Shown piece by piece: positions 1 to 7,753 of a stretch of 64,000 bases of DNA (the first letter of the stretch is position 1; every line of letters starts with the position of its first letter). The notes under the pieces are model-generated. The model was not told the origin of the DNA and made no database searches. It saw only the letters and a program-made list of their open reading frames with translations. The position numbers and the translations under genes are program-made. Source of the stretch: Bacteroidota bacterium (GTDB lineage: Bacteria > Bacteroidota > Bacteroidia > UKL13-3). Location of the stretch: positions 124,001-188,000 of the forward strand of contig JAIXWD010000020.1 in assembly GCA_027482225.1 (NCBI GenBank), written 5' to 3'.

Positions 1-201
1 TGATGGTAGCGGTATTTGGTATGTTTTATCTACCAAATCGTGCATATAAATTCCCGGCTCCATTGTGTCGTATGATAAACCAATAATTCGAATTTCAAAT
101 AGTTCGCTGTCTTTGAGTGCACGAATAACTGGTATGCCGGGACCAGGACTGTCAATGTTATTTAAACCTGAAACAGCAATAGTAATCTTCCGTTTACTCA
201 T
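1..201 (-). CDS. ATP-grasp-like protein, N-terminal part only (cut by window edge)
   Basis: This frame is absent from the ORF track because its end lies outside the window. Reading the minus strand from the ATG at 201 gives 67 open codons beginning MSKRKITIAVSGLNN, followed by SPGPGIPVIRAL and later DTMEPGIYMHDL. The glycine-rich start followed by a Rossmann-like strand resembles the pre-ATP-grasp half of carbamoyl-phosphate-synthase-like ATP-grasp proteins; that assignment is from memory of such proteins and only the first domain is visible. Its start overlaps the stop of the PqqD-like gene by 8 bp (ATGAGTAA), so the two are probably translationally coupled. An ATP-grasp enzyme next to a PqqD-like protein would suggest peptide or small-molecule ligation, but this is inference. 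Confidence 0.5.
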   Translation of the reverse strand, partial: MSKRKITIAVSGLNNIDSPGPGIPVIRALKDSELFEIRIIGLSYDTMEPGIYMHDLVDKTYQIPLPS

Positions 202-442
202 GGTAATCGGTAAGGTTAAATTGTTCAATCATTTTCAAAAAATCATATAAATCTTTTTCAATGGTTTCTTTATCAGTTTGGTAATCTTCAATTACCCTGT
301 TTCTAATAGCATCTTCCGATTTGCCTTCTTGTAAATCTTTTAGGATGCTCAATCCAATTGGGTTTACCGAAAAAGAATCTCCATTTCCTGGATTAAATAC
401 AAATCCTGTATCGCTTAGTGCGATATTCTTTAATAACTTCAT
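194..442 (-). CDS. PqqD-like small protein
   Basis: An 82-residue protein with the spacing of a PqqD / HPr-rel-A fold: two short beta strands (GFVFNPGNGDSFSVNP), then GLSILKDLQEGKSEDAI and a long C-terminal helix. PqqD-type domains bind precursor peptides for ribosomally made natural products and also occur as stand-alone proteins of unknown role. It starts 14 bp after the periplasmic protein gene and overlaps the ATP-grasp-like gene, so it sits in the middle of the sigma-factor operon. I see no precursor peptide gene inside the window; it could lie beyond position 1. Confidence 0.65.
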   Translation of the reverse strand: MKLLKNIALSDTGFVFNPGNGDSFSVNPIGLSILKDLQEGKSEDAIRNRVIEDYQTDKETIEKDLYDFLKMIEQFNLTDYHE

Positions 443-456
443 TTCAGTTAAGTTGT

Positions 457-996
457 TTATGGTAAGGGGTAATGTTCATCTTTGGCTTGGTTATTTTGAT
501 GCATTGCACCAGGTGCATGTGGACGTGGTGGTCTCATTAGCATACGCATTACTTCATCAATAATTACATCAAAATGTTGTTGTTGCTCAGCAGTGCAAAT
601 TGCCCTCACTTTTCTAAAATGATTAAACGTGATGTGCTCAAGTTTCTCTTCATTTTGCATTATTCGAGCAATGTGTTGGTATGATGCAGTTGTATCTGGT
701 TGGTCACTTTTTAACAAGTCGTACATGGCATCTTTTTCTACACGGATATTATCTTGTATATTTTTCATTTCTTGAAAATGTTCCTGACGAAGTTCTTCAA
801 AAACTTTTTGTTGTTCTTTGTTTAAATCAAGTTTGCTAATGATAAAATCTTTCGGACCACCGATTGGTGCATGTGTTGTTATCATAGATAACGTGCTGAA
901 GTCGATATATCTCCAAATGCTAGCAATTGTGCTTACATTAAGTATGGTTAATAAAATAACCAAAGTAAGCAACAGTTTAGTTTTGTTTATTCTCAT
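457..996 (-). CDS. Periplasmic heavy-metal-sensor-like protein (Spy/CnrX type)
   Basis: A 179-residue protein with one N-terminal membrane anchor or signal segment (residues 8-28, LLLTLVILLTILNVSTIASI). A helical periplasmic part follows, rich in Gln, Glu and His: LDLNKEQQKVFEELRQEH, then MRPPRPHAPGAMHQNN at the C-terminus. The LxxEQ-type repeats and helical hairpin resemble the Spy/CpxP/CnrX family, which acts as periplasmic chaperone or metal sensor. It lies 9 bp after the small membrane protein and downstream of an ECF sigma factor, as CnrX does with CnrY and CnrH. The His/Met-rich tail suggests metal binding, but ligands cannot be fixed from sequence alone. Confidence 0.7.
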   Translation of the reverse strand: MRINKTKLLLTLVILLTILNVSTIASIWRYIDFSTLSMITTHAPIGGPKDFIISKLDLNKEQQKVFEELRQEHFQEMKNIQDNIRVEKDAMYDLLKSDQPDTTASYQHIARIMQNEEKLEHITFNHFRKVRAICTAEQQQHFDVIIDEVMRMLMRPPRPHAPGAMHQNNQAKDEHYPLP

Positions 997-1005
997 GATT
1001 ATAAA

Positions 1006-1320
1006 TTAATAAAAGTAACTTGAAACATGCTCGTTGCCGAAATATTCTTGTGCTATCTTATGCAATTCCATTTGTTCATTTATTTGTTTTTGGGGTTGTT
1101 TAGTTACAGTCCAAATGGTTATCGCATTAAGCGAAATAAAAACTACTCCTGTAACAGCAATGCGCAAAAACCATGCTCCCGTATAATAAATTGGCTCTGG
1201 TGTTCCCGTTTTAATACGATTAATAATCTTATTGAACAAAAATGGAGATGCTTCCGCTCGTTGAATACTGTGTATGCTATTTACAGTATCGTCAATTATT
1301 TTATTGTTTGAATTAGTCAT
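1006..1320 (-). CDS. Small single-pass membrane protein, candidate anti-sigma factor
   Basis: A 104-residue protein with about 45 polar residues, one membrane segment (roughly 50-70, FLRIAVTGVVFISLNAITIW) and a short outer tail ending SSYFY. No family is recognised. Its place between an ECF sigma gene (44 bp upstream) and a CnrX-like periplasmic protein (9 bp downstream), and its cytoplasmic-helix plus single-span shape, match a membrane anti-sigma factor. The motif ASPFLFNKIINRI resembles the start of many Bacteroidota ECF-adjacent anti-sigma-like proteins. The function is inferred from context only. Confidence 0.6.
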   Translation of the reverse strand: MTNSNNKIIDDTVNSIHSIQRAEASPFLFNKIINRIKTGTPEPIYYTGAWFLRIAVTGVVFISLNAITIWTVTKQPQKQINEQMELHKIAQEYFGNEHVSSYFY

Positions 1321-1364
1321 CTGTTATTTAGAAGTATAACAGCATCAAAACTTGCGTTAACTGT

Positions 1365-1937
1365 TTATTTATTTTTATAATATTCAGATAACGTGATTCT
1401 TAAATTTCTAGTTGCCCTAAAAAGGAGCGATTCTACACTTGATGTTGTGGTATTCATTATTTCTGCAATTTCTTGATAAGATAATTGTTCAATTTTACTT
1501 AAAGTAAATGCAGTTTGTTGTTTAATAGTAAGCTTACTTATGGCCAAAAATAATACACTTGCATGTTCTTTGTTTTCAAGTGCAACACCTGGGTGTTCGA
1601 AATGCGGTTTATCATATACCAACTTATTTTCTTTATTAAATAGTGAGGTAAGTTGGGCAAACCTCTTTTTAGTTTTTTGTCTCTTTAAATAATCGTAACA
1701 TTTGGTTATGGTTATTTTATATATCCAGGTTTTTAAGGTCGATTCTTGTCTAAATTTTCCAATTGATTTATGTATTTCTATAAATACATCTTGGGTAATA
1801 TCTTCTGCTTCTGATTGTTGTTGCAAAATACTTAAAGCAGTGTTATATACCATGTTTGTGAACATGTTATAAAGCATTTTAAAAGCGGCTTCGTCACCAC
1901 CTAATATAGCTTCAATTAACTCTCTATCATTAAGCAT
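1365..1937 (-). CDS. RNA polymerase ECF sigma factor
   Basis: A 190-residue sigma-70 family protein. Region 2 is visible as FKMLYNMFTNMVYNTALSI then EAEDITQDVFIEIHKSIGKF and the RNA-polymerase-binding/-10 recognition stretch LKTWIYKITITKCYDYLKR. Region 4 is LTIKQQTAFTLSKIEQLSYQEIAEIMNTTTSSVESLLFRA, a helix-turn-helix with the usual SVESLLFRA recognition helix. It is the first gene of a five-gene minus-strand operon and probably controls the envelope-stress or metal-response genes behind it. ECF factors commonly autoregulate; no repeated promoter motif could be read with confidence in front of it. Confidence 0.9.
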   Translation of the reverse strand: MLNDRELIEAILGGDEAAFKMLYNMFTNMVYNTALSILQQQSEAEDITQDVFIEIHKSIGKFRQESTLKTWIYKITITKCYDYLKRQKTKKRFAQLTSLFNKENKLVYDKPHFEHPGVALENKEHASVLFLAISKLTIKQQTAFTLSKIEQLSYQEIAEIMNTTTSSVESLLFRATRNLRITLSEYYKNK

Positions 1938-2008
1938 TTATACAAGTATACTTACTTAAGTTCACACGATTCACTTCTTTTTGTATAAACAACAAATTAT
2001 CAGAATAA

Positions 2009-2033
2009 AAAGCCACACTAAAAGTGTGGCTTA
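2009..2033 (-). terminator. Rho-independent terminator after serS
   Basis: AAGCCACACT and AGTGTGGCTT form a 10-bp hairpin with a short loop. Read on the minus strand it is followed by a T-rich stretch. It lies directly after the serS stop and before the ECF operon. Confidence 0.8.
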
Positions 2034-2056
2034 TATTATTTATTCAATTATGATTT

Positions 2057-3328
2057 TTAATTAATCACATCAAAGCCAACATAAGGCACCAATGCTTTTG
2101 GTATTTTAATGCCTTCAGGTGTTTGGTTGTTTTCTAAAATGGTAGCCAAAATACGTGGCAATGCCAATGCACTTCCATTTAAAGTGTGTACCAATTGGTT
2201 TTTACCATCTTTGGTTTTGTAACGGCATTTTAAACGGTTGGCCTGAAAACTTTCGAAGTTTGATGTAGAACTAACTTCTAACCAACGTTGTTGTGCTGCG
2301 CTGTATGTTTCAAAATCGTAGGTTAGTGCTGATGTAAAGCCCATATCGCCACCACACAAACGAAGTATGCGGTATGGCAATTCAAGTTTCTCTAACAAAC
2401 CTTGCACATGTTTTACCATTTCATCTAAAATTGCATACGATTGTTCGGGTGTTGTAATTTGTACAATTTCTACTTTTTCAAATTGATGTAAACGGTTTAA
2501 TCCACGCACGTGTGCGCCCCAACTTCCAGCTTCTCTTCTAAAACAAGGAGAATAGGCCACATTTTTAACTGGCAATTGTTCTTCTTTTAAAATTACATCA
2601 CGGTATAAGTTAGTAACTGGTACTTCTGCTGTTGGTATCAAATATAAATCATCTACTTGTGCATGGTACATTTGACCTTCTTTGTCGGGTAACTGTCCTG
2701 TTCCAAAACCACTTTCCGCATTTACCAAATATGGAGGTACAATTTCTTCATAACCAGCTTTCATGGCTTCGTCTAAAAAGAAATTTACCAAACCACGTTG
2801 CATACGAGCTCCTTTACCACGGTATACTGGAAACCCAGCTCCTGTTATTTTTGTGCCTAATTCAAAATCAATTAAATCGTATTTAGTAATTAAGTCCCAA
2901 TGTGGCATTGCACCTTCAGCAAGTGTTGGTATCTCGCCATTTTCAAAAACAGTTACGTTTTCTTCAGGTGTTTTACCTTCTGGAACAATTGCATTTGGAG
3001 TATTTGGAATGGTAACTAATTTGGCAAATAAATTTTCCTCAAGTTGTTTTACTATTTCCTCTAAATTTTTGGCTTGTTCTTTTAAACTTGATGATTGTTT
3101 TTTTACCTCTTCGGCTTCTTCACGTTTTCCATTTTTCATCAGCTCGCCAACTTGTTTGGCAATTTTATTTGCTTCAGCTTGGTTGTTTTCCATTTCTTGT
3201 TTAGCGGCACGTGTTTTTTCATCAAGCACAAGTACCTCATCAACCACATTTAAAAATGCAGGGTTGCGTTTATATAAGCGTTCCTTAACCTCTTGGGTGT
3301 TTTCTCTTAATACCGATAGTTGTAACAT
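2057..3328 (-). CDS. serS: Seryl-tRNA synthetase
   Basis: A 423-residue class II aminoacyl-tRNA synthetase that charges tRNA-Ser in the cytoplasm. The N-terminal third (about 30-105) is the long coiled coil that grips the tRNA variable arm, seen as charged heptads such as EEAEEVKKQSSSLKEQ. The catalytic core carries the class II motifs: TAEVPVTNLY, the motif 2 loop FRREAGSWGAHVRGL and motif 3 LNGSALALPRILATILENNQ. The length is normal for bacterial SerRS. The first ATG, followed by LQLSVLRENTQEVKERL, is the usual start. It stands as a single gene between the cyclophilin gene and its own terminator. Confidence 0.97.
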   Translation of the reverse strand: MLQLSVLRENTQEVKERLYKRNPAFLNVVDEVLVLDEKTRAAKQEMENNQAEANKIAKQVGELMKNGKREEAEEVKKQSSSLKEQAKNLEEIVKQLEENLFAKLVTIPNTPNAIVPEGKTPEENVTVFENGEIPTLAEGAMPHWDLITKYDLIDFELGTKITGAGFPVYRGKGARMQRGLVNFFLDEAMKAGYEEIVPPYLVNAESGFGTGQLPDKEGQMYHAQVDDLYLIPTAEVPVTNLYRDVILKEEQLPVKNVAYSPCFRREAGSWGAHVRGLNRLHQFEKVEIVQITTPEQSYAILDEMVKHVQGLLEKLELPYRILRLCGGDMGFTSALTYDFETYSAAQQRWLEVSSTSNFESFQANRLKCRYKTKDGKNQLVHTLNGSALALPRILATILENNQTPEGIKIPKALVPYVGFDVIN

Positions 3329-3367
3329 ATAAAATGTTGCTTTGTAAGCTGCATATGCAGCAATTCA

Positions 3368-3805
3368 TTATTCGTTGATAATTACTTTTTCCATTAAATC
3401 ACCTTGACGAATGGCATCGATTACTTCTAACCCTTCAACCACTTTACCAAAGCAAGTATGGTTTCTATCAAGGTGAGCAGTGTTTGTGCGACTATGGCAA
3501 ATAAAAAACTGCGAGCCACCTGTGTTACGTCCTGCATGTGCCATTGACAAAACACCTCTATCATGGTATTGGTTTTCTCCTGTTAATTCACAATCAATCT
3601 TATATCCAGGTCCACCATTGCCAATACCATTTGGGCATCCGCCTTGTATTACAAAATCTGGCAACACCCTGTGAAATGTTAGACCATTGTAAAAACCACT
3701 TTGGGCTAACTTTGTAAAGTTGGCAACGGTATTCGGTGCATCGTTTTCAAAAAATTCAATTTTCATTACACCTTTAGAGGTGTGTATTTCAGCTGTTTTA
3801 GTCAT
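3368..3805 (-). CDS. Peptidyl-prolyl cis-trans isomerase, cyclophilin type
   Basis: A 145-residue single-domain cyclophilin without a signal peptide, so probably cytoplasmic like PpiB. Diagnostic motifs are [13 protein letters not shown] (catalytic Arg and the FxMQGG-like stretch), [12 protein letters not shown] and [17 protein letters not shown]. The Trp that confers cyclosporin sensitivity in eukaryotic cyclophilins is His here, as often in bacterial forms. The gene ends 39 bp before serS, so read-through into serS is possible. A TACTTTTG box (minus strand, 3827-3834) lies about 22 bp upstream and may be its -7 element. Confidence 0.93.
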   Translation of the reverse strand: MTKTAEIHTSKGVMKIEFFENDAPNTVANFTKLAQSGFYNGLTFHRVLPDFVIQGGCPNGIGNGGPGYKIDCELTGENQYHDRGVLSMAHAGRNTGGSQFFICHSRTNTAHLDRNHTCFGKVVEGLEVIDAIRQGDLMEKVIINE

Positions 3806-3952
3806 TACTTTTTACATTTAGGAGTGCAAAAGTAAACATTTAAGCGATAAATTATATAGGCATTATAGGTGTTAAATAATTGTCATGGCAAGTACATCAC
3901 TTTGTATATCATGGCTTAATTAGTATTTTGGCAACAATATCATTGTATACCT

Positions 3953-6166
3953 ATGGCACATGTCCCTCATCTAATAACAGATTTAGCGCTTATTCTTTTC
4001 TCTGCAGGTTTAGTTTCGCTTATTTTTAAAAAGCTAAACCAGCCAGTAGTTTTGGGATATATTATTGCGGGATTGTTGGTGAGTCCCAGTTTTTCTTTAT
4101 TTCCAACTGTAACCGAAGTGGATAGTATTAAAATATGGGCTGAAATTGGTGTTATTTTCCTGCTCTTTAGCTTAGGCTTAGAGTTTAGTTTTAAAAAGTT
4201 GGTAAAAGTTGGGAGTACTGCAGCAATAACAGGCTTGTTTGAGGTAACAGCAATGCTTATTACGGGATATTTTGCAGGGCAATTTTTAGGTTGGGGTAAA
4301 ATGGATAGTATTTTCTTAGGCGGAATAATTGCTATATCATCAACCACTATTATTTTTAGAGCATTTGATGAATTAGGATTAAAAGCAAAGAAGTTTACTG
4401 GTACAGTAATAGGTATTTTAGTAATTGAAGATTTAGCTGCAGTTTTATTGATGGTGCTCCTATCTACATTAGCTGTTAGTCAAAAGTTTCAGGGTGGAGA
4501 AATGTTGGCTTCTGTGTTAAAGCTTGGTTTTTTCTTGGTGTTGTGGTTTTTAATGGGCATATACTTGTTACCAAGTTTGCTTAAGAAATTAAGTAAACAC
4601 ATAAGCGATGAAACCTTATTAATTATTTCAATTGCATTGTGTTTAGGTATGGTTTTGTTTGCCGCTAGTGTTGGTTTTAGCTCAGCCTTGGGCGCCTTTA
4701 TTATGGGTAGTATTTTAGCCGAAACAACACAAGCCGAACGTATAGAACATGTGGTTAAATCTGTTAAAGATTTATTTGGTGCTGTGTTTTTTGTGTCAGT
4801 AGGTATGCTTATAAATCCGGGTATATTAATAACATATATAGGTCCTGTTATTTTACTTACTTTTATTATCATGTTGGGTAAAACATTTTTTGTTACGAGT
4901 GGATCTTTAATAAGTGGTGTTCCATTAAAACAAAGTGTACAAGCAGGTACAAGCTTATCACAAATTGGTGAGTTTAGTTTTATCATAGCCACTCTTGGAC
5001 TTACTTTGGGAGTAACCAGTGATTTTCTATATCCAATTGCTGTTGGTGTATCGGTAATTACAACATTTACCACTCCATATATGATCAGATTTGCTGAGCC
5101 TTTAAATGGTTTTTTAAATAGGGTGTTACCAACAAAATGGCTTCAAGTGATAAATGAATATTCTACTGGAGCGCAGCATATTAATGCTGAAAGTGATTGG
5201 AAAAAAGTATTAAATAAATTTTTTCAGGTTATTATATTTAATGGGGTAATTTGTGTAGCCATCATTTTAGTGGTTACAAATTTTATTGATCCCTTTTTTA
5301 CCGTTTGGGGTAAATTGGGAACTGTTTTCACAACATTTATTGCAATAAGTGCTCTAGGGCCTTTTTTATATATGCTTTCTGTGCGCAAAATTAATCGCCA
5401 ATCATATACCGAACTATGGTTAAACAGATACAACCGTGGGCCAATAATTGGAATGGAAATTGCCCGTGTGGCTTTGGGTGTTTTTTTAATTGGTTTTTTA
5501 CTCGACCAGCTTTTTTCAACATTCACTGCGCTTACTATTGGCGTTTTGGTTGTAGTAATAGTAACTGTTCTTTTCAGGAGACGTCTAACAGCCTTCTCTA
5601 ATAAAATAGAGAAAAGGTTTATTGATAATTTATACCTTAGAGAAACCATGCATGTTCAATCTCCTTTTGGGCATTTACTACCATGGGATGCCCACATGGC
5701 TAACTTCGATATTGATATAGATAGTACTTTAGTTGGAATACCTCTTGAGGAACTCATGCTTAGAGAAAAGTTTGGGATAAATTTAGCTTTGATTGAACGT
5801 GGTGCCAGAAAAATTATGATGCCAAACAAAGAAGACAAACTCTATCCATTTGATAAAATAACGGTAATTGGAACTGACGAGCAAATTTTTAATTTTAAAA
5901 ATACCATCGAAACAGCCAACAGCGCACAAGTATTTAATCATGCTGAAGGTGATGTTACCTTAACCCAACTCACTGTTCATCCGGGTTTTATTTATCTAGG
6001 TAAAAGCATACGAGAATCAAATTTTAGGAAATGTATTAATGGAATGATTGTAGGTATAGAACGAAATGGAGAGCGTATATTGAATCCAGATTCTAGTATG
6101 AAGTTTGAACTGAATGATACCTTATGGATTGTAGGTGATAATAAGCTTGTTAAAGCATTGGTTTAA
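3953..6166 (+). CDS. Cation:proton antiporter, CPA2 / KefB type, with C-terminal TrkA_C domains
   Basis: A 737-residue inner-membrane protein. Residues 1-380 form the 11-13-helix Na+/H+ exchanger fold, with GLEFSFKKL and VIEDLAAVLLMVLLS (the acidic ion-site helix) and SLSQIGEFSFIIATLG. A second hydrophobic block (about 430-560) adds several more spans, more than the minimal antiporter. The C-terminus carries two RCK_C/TrkA_C-like segments: IPLEELMLREKFGINLALIERG, then FIYLGKSIRESNFR followed by NDTLWIVGD. There is no NAD-binding TrkA_N domain, so control by nucleotide is unlikely and ligand control through RCK_C is more probable. It probably exchanges K+ or Na+ for protons; the ion cannot be told. 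Confidence 0.9.
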   Translation: MAHVPHLITDLALILFSAGLVSLIFKKLNQPVVLGYIIAGLLVSPSFSLFPTVTEVDSIKIWAEIGVIFLLFSLGLEFSFKKLVKVGSTAAITGLFEVTAMLITGYFAGQFLGWGKMDSIFLGGIIAISSTTIIFRAFDELGLKAKKFTGTVIGILVIEDLAAVLLMVLLSTLAVSQKFQGGEMLASVLKLGFFLVLWFLMGIYLLPSLLKKLSKHISDETLLIISIALCLGMVLFAASVGFSSALGAFIMGSILAETTQAERIEHVVKSVKDLFGAVFFVSVGMLINPGILITYIGPVILLTFIIMLGKTFFVTSGSLISGVPLKQSVQAGTSLSQIGEFSFIIATLGLTLGVTSDFLYPIAVGVSVITTFTTPYMIRFAEPLNGFLNRVLPTKWLQVINEYSTGAQHINAESDWKKVLNKFFQVIIFNGVICVAIILVVTNFIDPFFTVWGKLGTVFTTFIAISALGPFLYMLSVRKINRQSYTELWLNRYNRGPIIGMEIARVALGVFLIGFLLDQLFSTFTALTIGVLVVVIVTVLFRRRLTAFSNKIEKRFIDNLYLRETMHVQSPFGHLLPWDAHMANFDIDIDSTLVGIPLEELMLREKFGINLALIERGARKIMMPNKEDKLYPFDKITVIGTDEQIFNFKNTIETANSAQVFNHAEGDVTLTQLTVHPGFIYLGKSIRESNFRKCINGMIVGIERNGERILNPDSSMKFELNDTLWIVGDNKLVKALV

Positions 6167-6278
6167 TAGGATAATCATCTGTTTTTTATATCTTGTATAG
6201 TGCTACTGAAGTGGTAAGGCCAAAAAAACATACCTAATTTAAAATAAACATTTATTTTGCAACCAAATTAAGAAAGCA

Positions 6279-7667
6279 ATGAATTACGATTTAATAGTTA
6301 TAGGTAGCGGACCTGGTGGTTATGTTGCTGCCATCCGTGCTAGCCAGTTAGGATTAAAAACGGCTATTGTTGAACGCGAAAGTTTAGGTGGTATTTGCTT
6401 AAACTGGGGTTGTATTCCAACAAAAGCTTTATTAAAATCGGCTCAAGTATTTGAGTACATTAAACATGCAAGTGATTATGGTATTAATGTTAAAGATGCA
6501 GCTCACGATTTTGATGCGGTTGTTAAACGCAGCCGTGGAGTTGCTGATGGCATGAGTAAAGGTATTGCTTTTTTGATGAAGAAAAATAAAATTGATGTGC
6601 TTATGGGTTCTGGCAAACTGGCTTCTGCAGGAAAAGTAGAAGTTACAGATGCTGCTGGTGCGAAAAAAACATATGAAGCCAAATCAATTATTTTAGCAAC
6701 AGGTGCGCGTAGCCGCGAGTTACCTAATGTAAAAGTAGACAATAAAAAGATTTTAGGTTACCGCGATGCCATGGTTATGGATAAACAACCTAAATCTATG
6801 ATTGTAATGGGCAGTGGTGCTATAGGTTGTGAGTTTGCATACTTCTATAATGTGATGGGAACCAAAGTTACCATTGTTGAGTTTTTACCTACTATTCTTC
6901 CTATTGAAGACGAAGATGTATCAAAAGAAGTGGCTAAATCTTTTAAGAAATCGGGCATAGAAATTATGACTGATTCTGCTGTTGAATCTGTTGATACAAG
7001 TGGTGCTGGTTGTAAAGTAAAAGTTAAAACAAAAACAGGTGTAATTGAATTGGAGGCTGATGTTGTTTTATCGGCTGTAGGTATTCAAACCAACCTAGAA
7101 AACTTAGGTTTAGAAACTGTTGGTGTTAAACATGATAAAGGAAAAGTATTGGTTGATGATTTTTATGCAACCAACATTAAAGGAGTTTATGCTATAGGTG
7201 ATATAGTGAAAGGTCCTGCTTTGGCCCACGTAGCAAGTGCAGAAGGAATTATATGTGTAGAGAAAATAGCAGGTCATCATCCTGAAGCTTTAAACTATAA
7301 TAACATTCCAGGTTGTACTTACTGCTCACCTGAAGTTGCTTCAGTTGGATATACAGAAAAAGCAGCGAAAGAAGCAGGTTACCAAATTAAAGTAGGTAAA
7401 TTTCCTTTCTCTGCTAGTGGTAAAGCAAGTGCTGCTGGAGTTAAAGAAGGTTTTGTGAAAGTAATTTTTGATGCTAAATATGGCGAGTTTTTAGGAGCCC
7501 ATATGGTAGGTGCTAACGTTACCGAATTAATTGCTGAGGTTGTGGTTGCGCGTAAGCTAGAAACTACTGGAATGGAAATTATTAAATCGGTACATCCGCA
7601 TCCAACCATGAGTGAAGCTATTATGGAAGCTGCAGCACAGGCTTATGGTGAGTGTATTCACTTATAA
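6279..7667 (+). CDS. lpdA: Dihydrolipoyl dehydrogenase (E3)
   Basis: A 462-residue FAD flavoprotein that reoxidises dihydrolipoamide in 2-oxoacid dehydrogenase complexes and the glycine cleavage system. The FAD-binding start is LIVIGSGPGGYVAAI. The redox-active disulfide is in GGICLNWGCIPTKALLKS. The NAD-binding site is VMGSGAIGCEFAYFY. The second FAD motif is GVYAIGDIVKGPALAHVAS. The C-terminal dimer-interface catalytic pair is HPHPTMSEAI. It is monocistronic, with no dehydrogenase E1 or E2 genes next to it, as is common in Bacteroidota. A strong hairpin terminator follows. Confidence 0.97.
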   Translation: MNYDLIVIGSGPGGYVAAIRASQLGLKTAIVERESLGGICLNWGCIPTKALLKSAQVFEYIKHASDYGINVKDAAHDFDAVVKRSRGVADGMSKGIAFLMKKNKIDVLMGSGKLASAGKVEVTDAAGAKKTYEAKSIILATGARSRELPNVKVDNKKILGYRDAMVMDKQPKSMIVMGSGAIGCEFAYFYNVMGTKVTIVEFLPTILPIEDEDVSKEVAKSFKKSGIEIMTDSAVESVDTSGAGCKVKVKTKTGVIELEADVVLSAVGIQTNLENLGLETVGVKHDKGKVLVDDFYATNIKGVYAIGDIVKGPALAHVASAEGIICVEKIAGHHPEALNYNNIPGCTYCSPEVASVGYTEKAAKEAGYQIKVGKFPFSASGKASAAGVKEGFVKVIFDAKYGEFLGAHMVGANVTELIAEVVVARKLETTGMEIIKSVHPHPTMSEAIMEAAAQAYGECIHL

Positions 7668-7689
7668 TATTCTAAAGTTAATCGATACT

Positions 7690-7727
7690 AAAACGCCTTC
7701 ATTCTATGCTAGAATGAAGGCGTTTTT
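7690..7727. terminator. Bidirectional rho-independent terminator
   Basis: AAACGCCTTCATTCT and AGAATGAAGGCGTTT pair perfectly over 15 bp, with a T-run on the plus side and A's on the other. It separates the convergent lpdA and outer-membrane barrel genes and can serve both. Confidence 0.9.
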
Positions 7728-7753
7728 ATTTGTGTGAAATTGTTGCTTTATCC

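Noticed and set aside
3350-3364. GCTGCATATGCAGC palindrome between serS and the cyclophilin gene as an operator or terminator
   Set aside because: It is an isolated short palindrome without a T-run or second copy; no function can be supported.
4489-5073. 194-codon minus-strand ORF inside the antiporter gene
   Set aside because: Antisense shadow of a membrane-protein gene with biased codon use; no start signal and no protein-like composition. Many other long ORFs of the track are shadows of the same kind.
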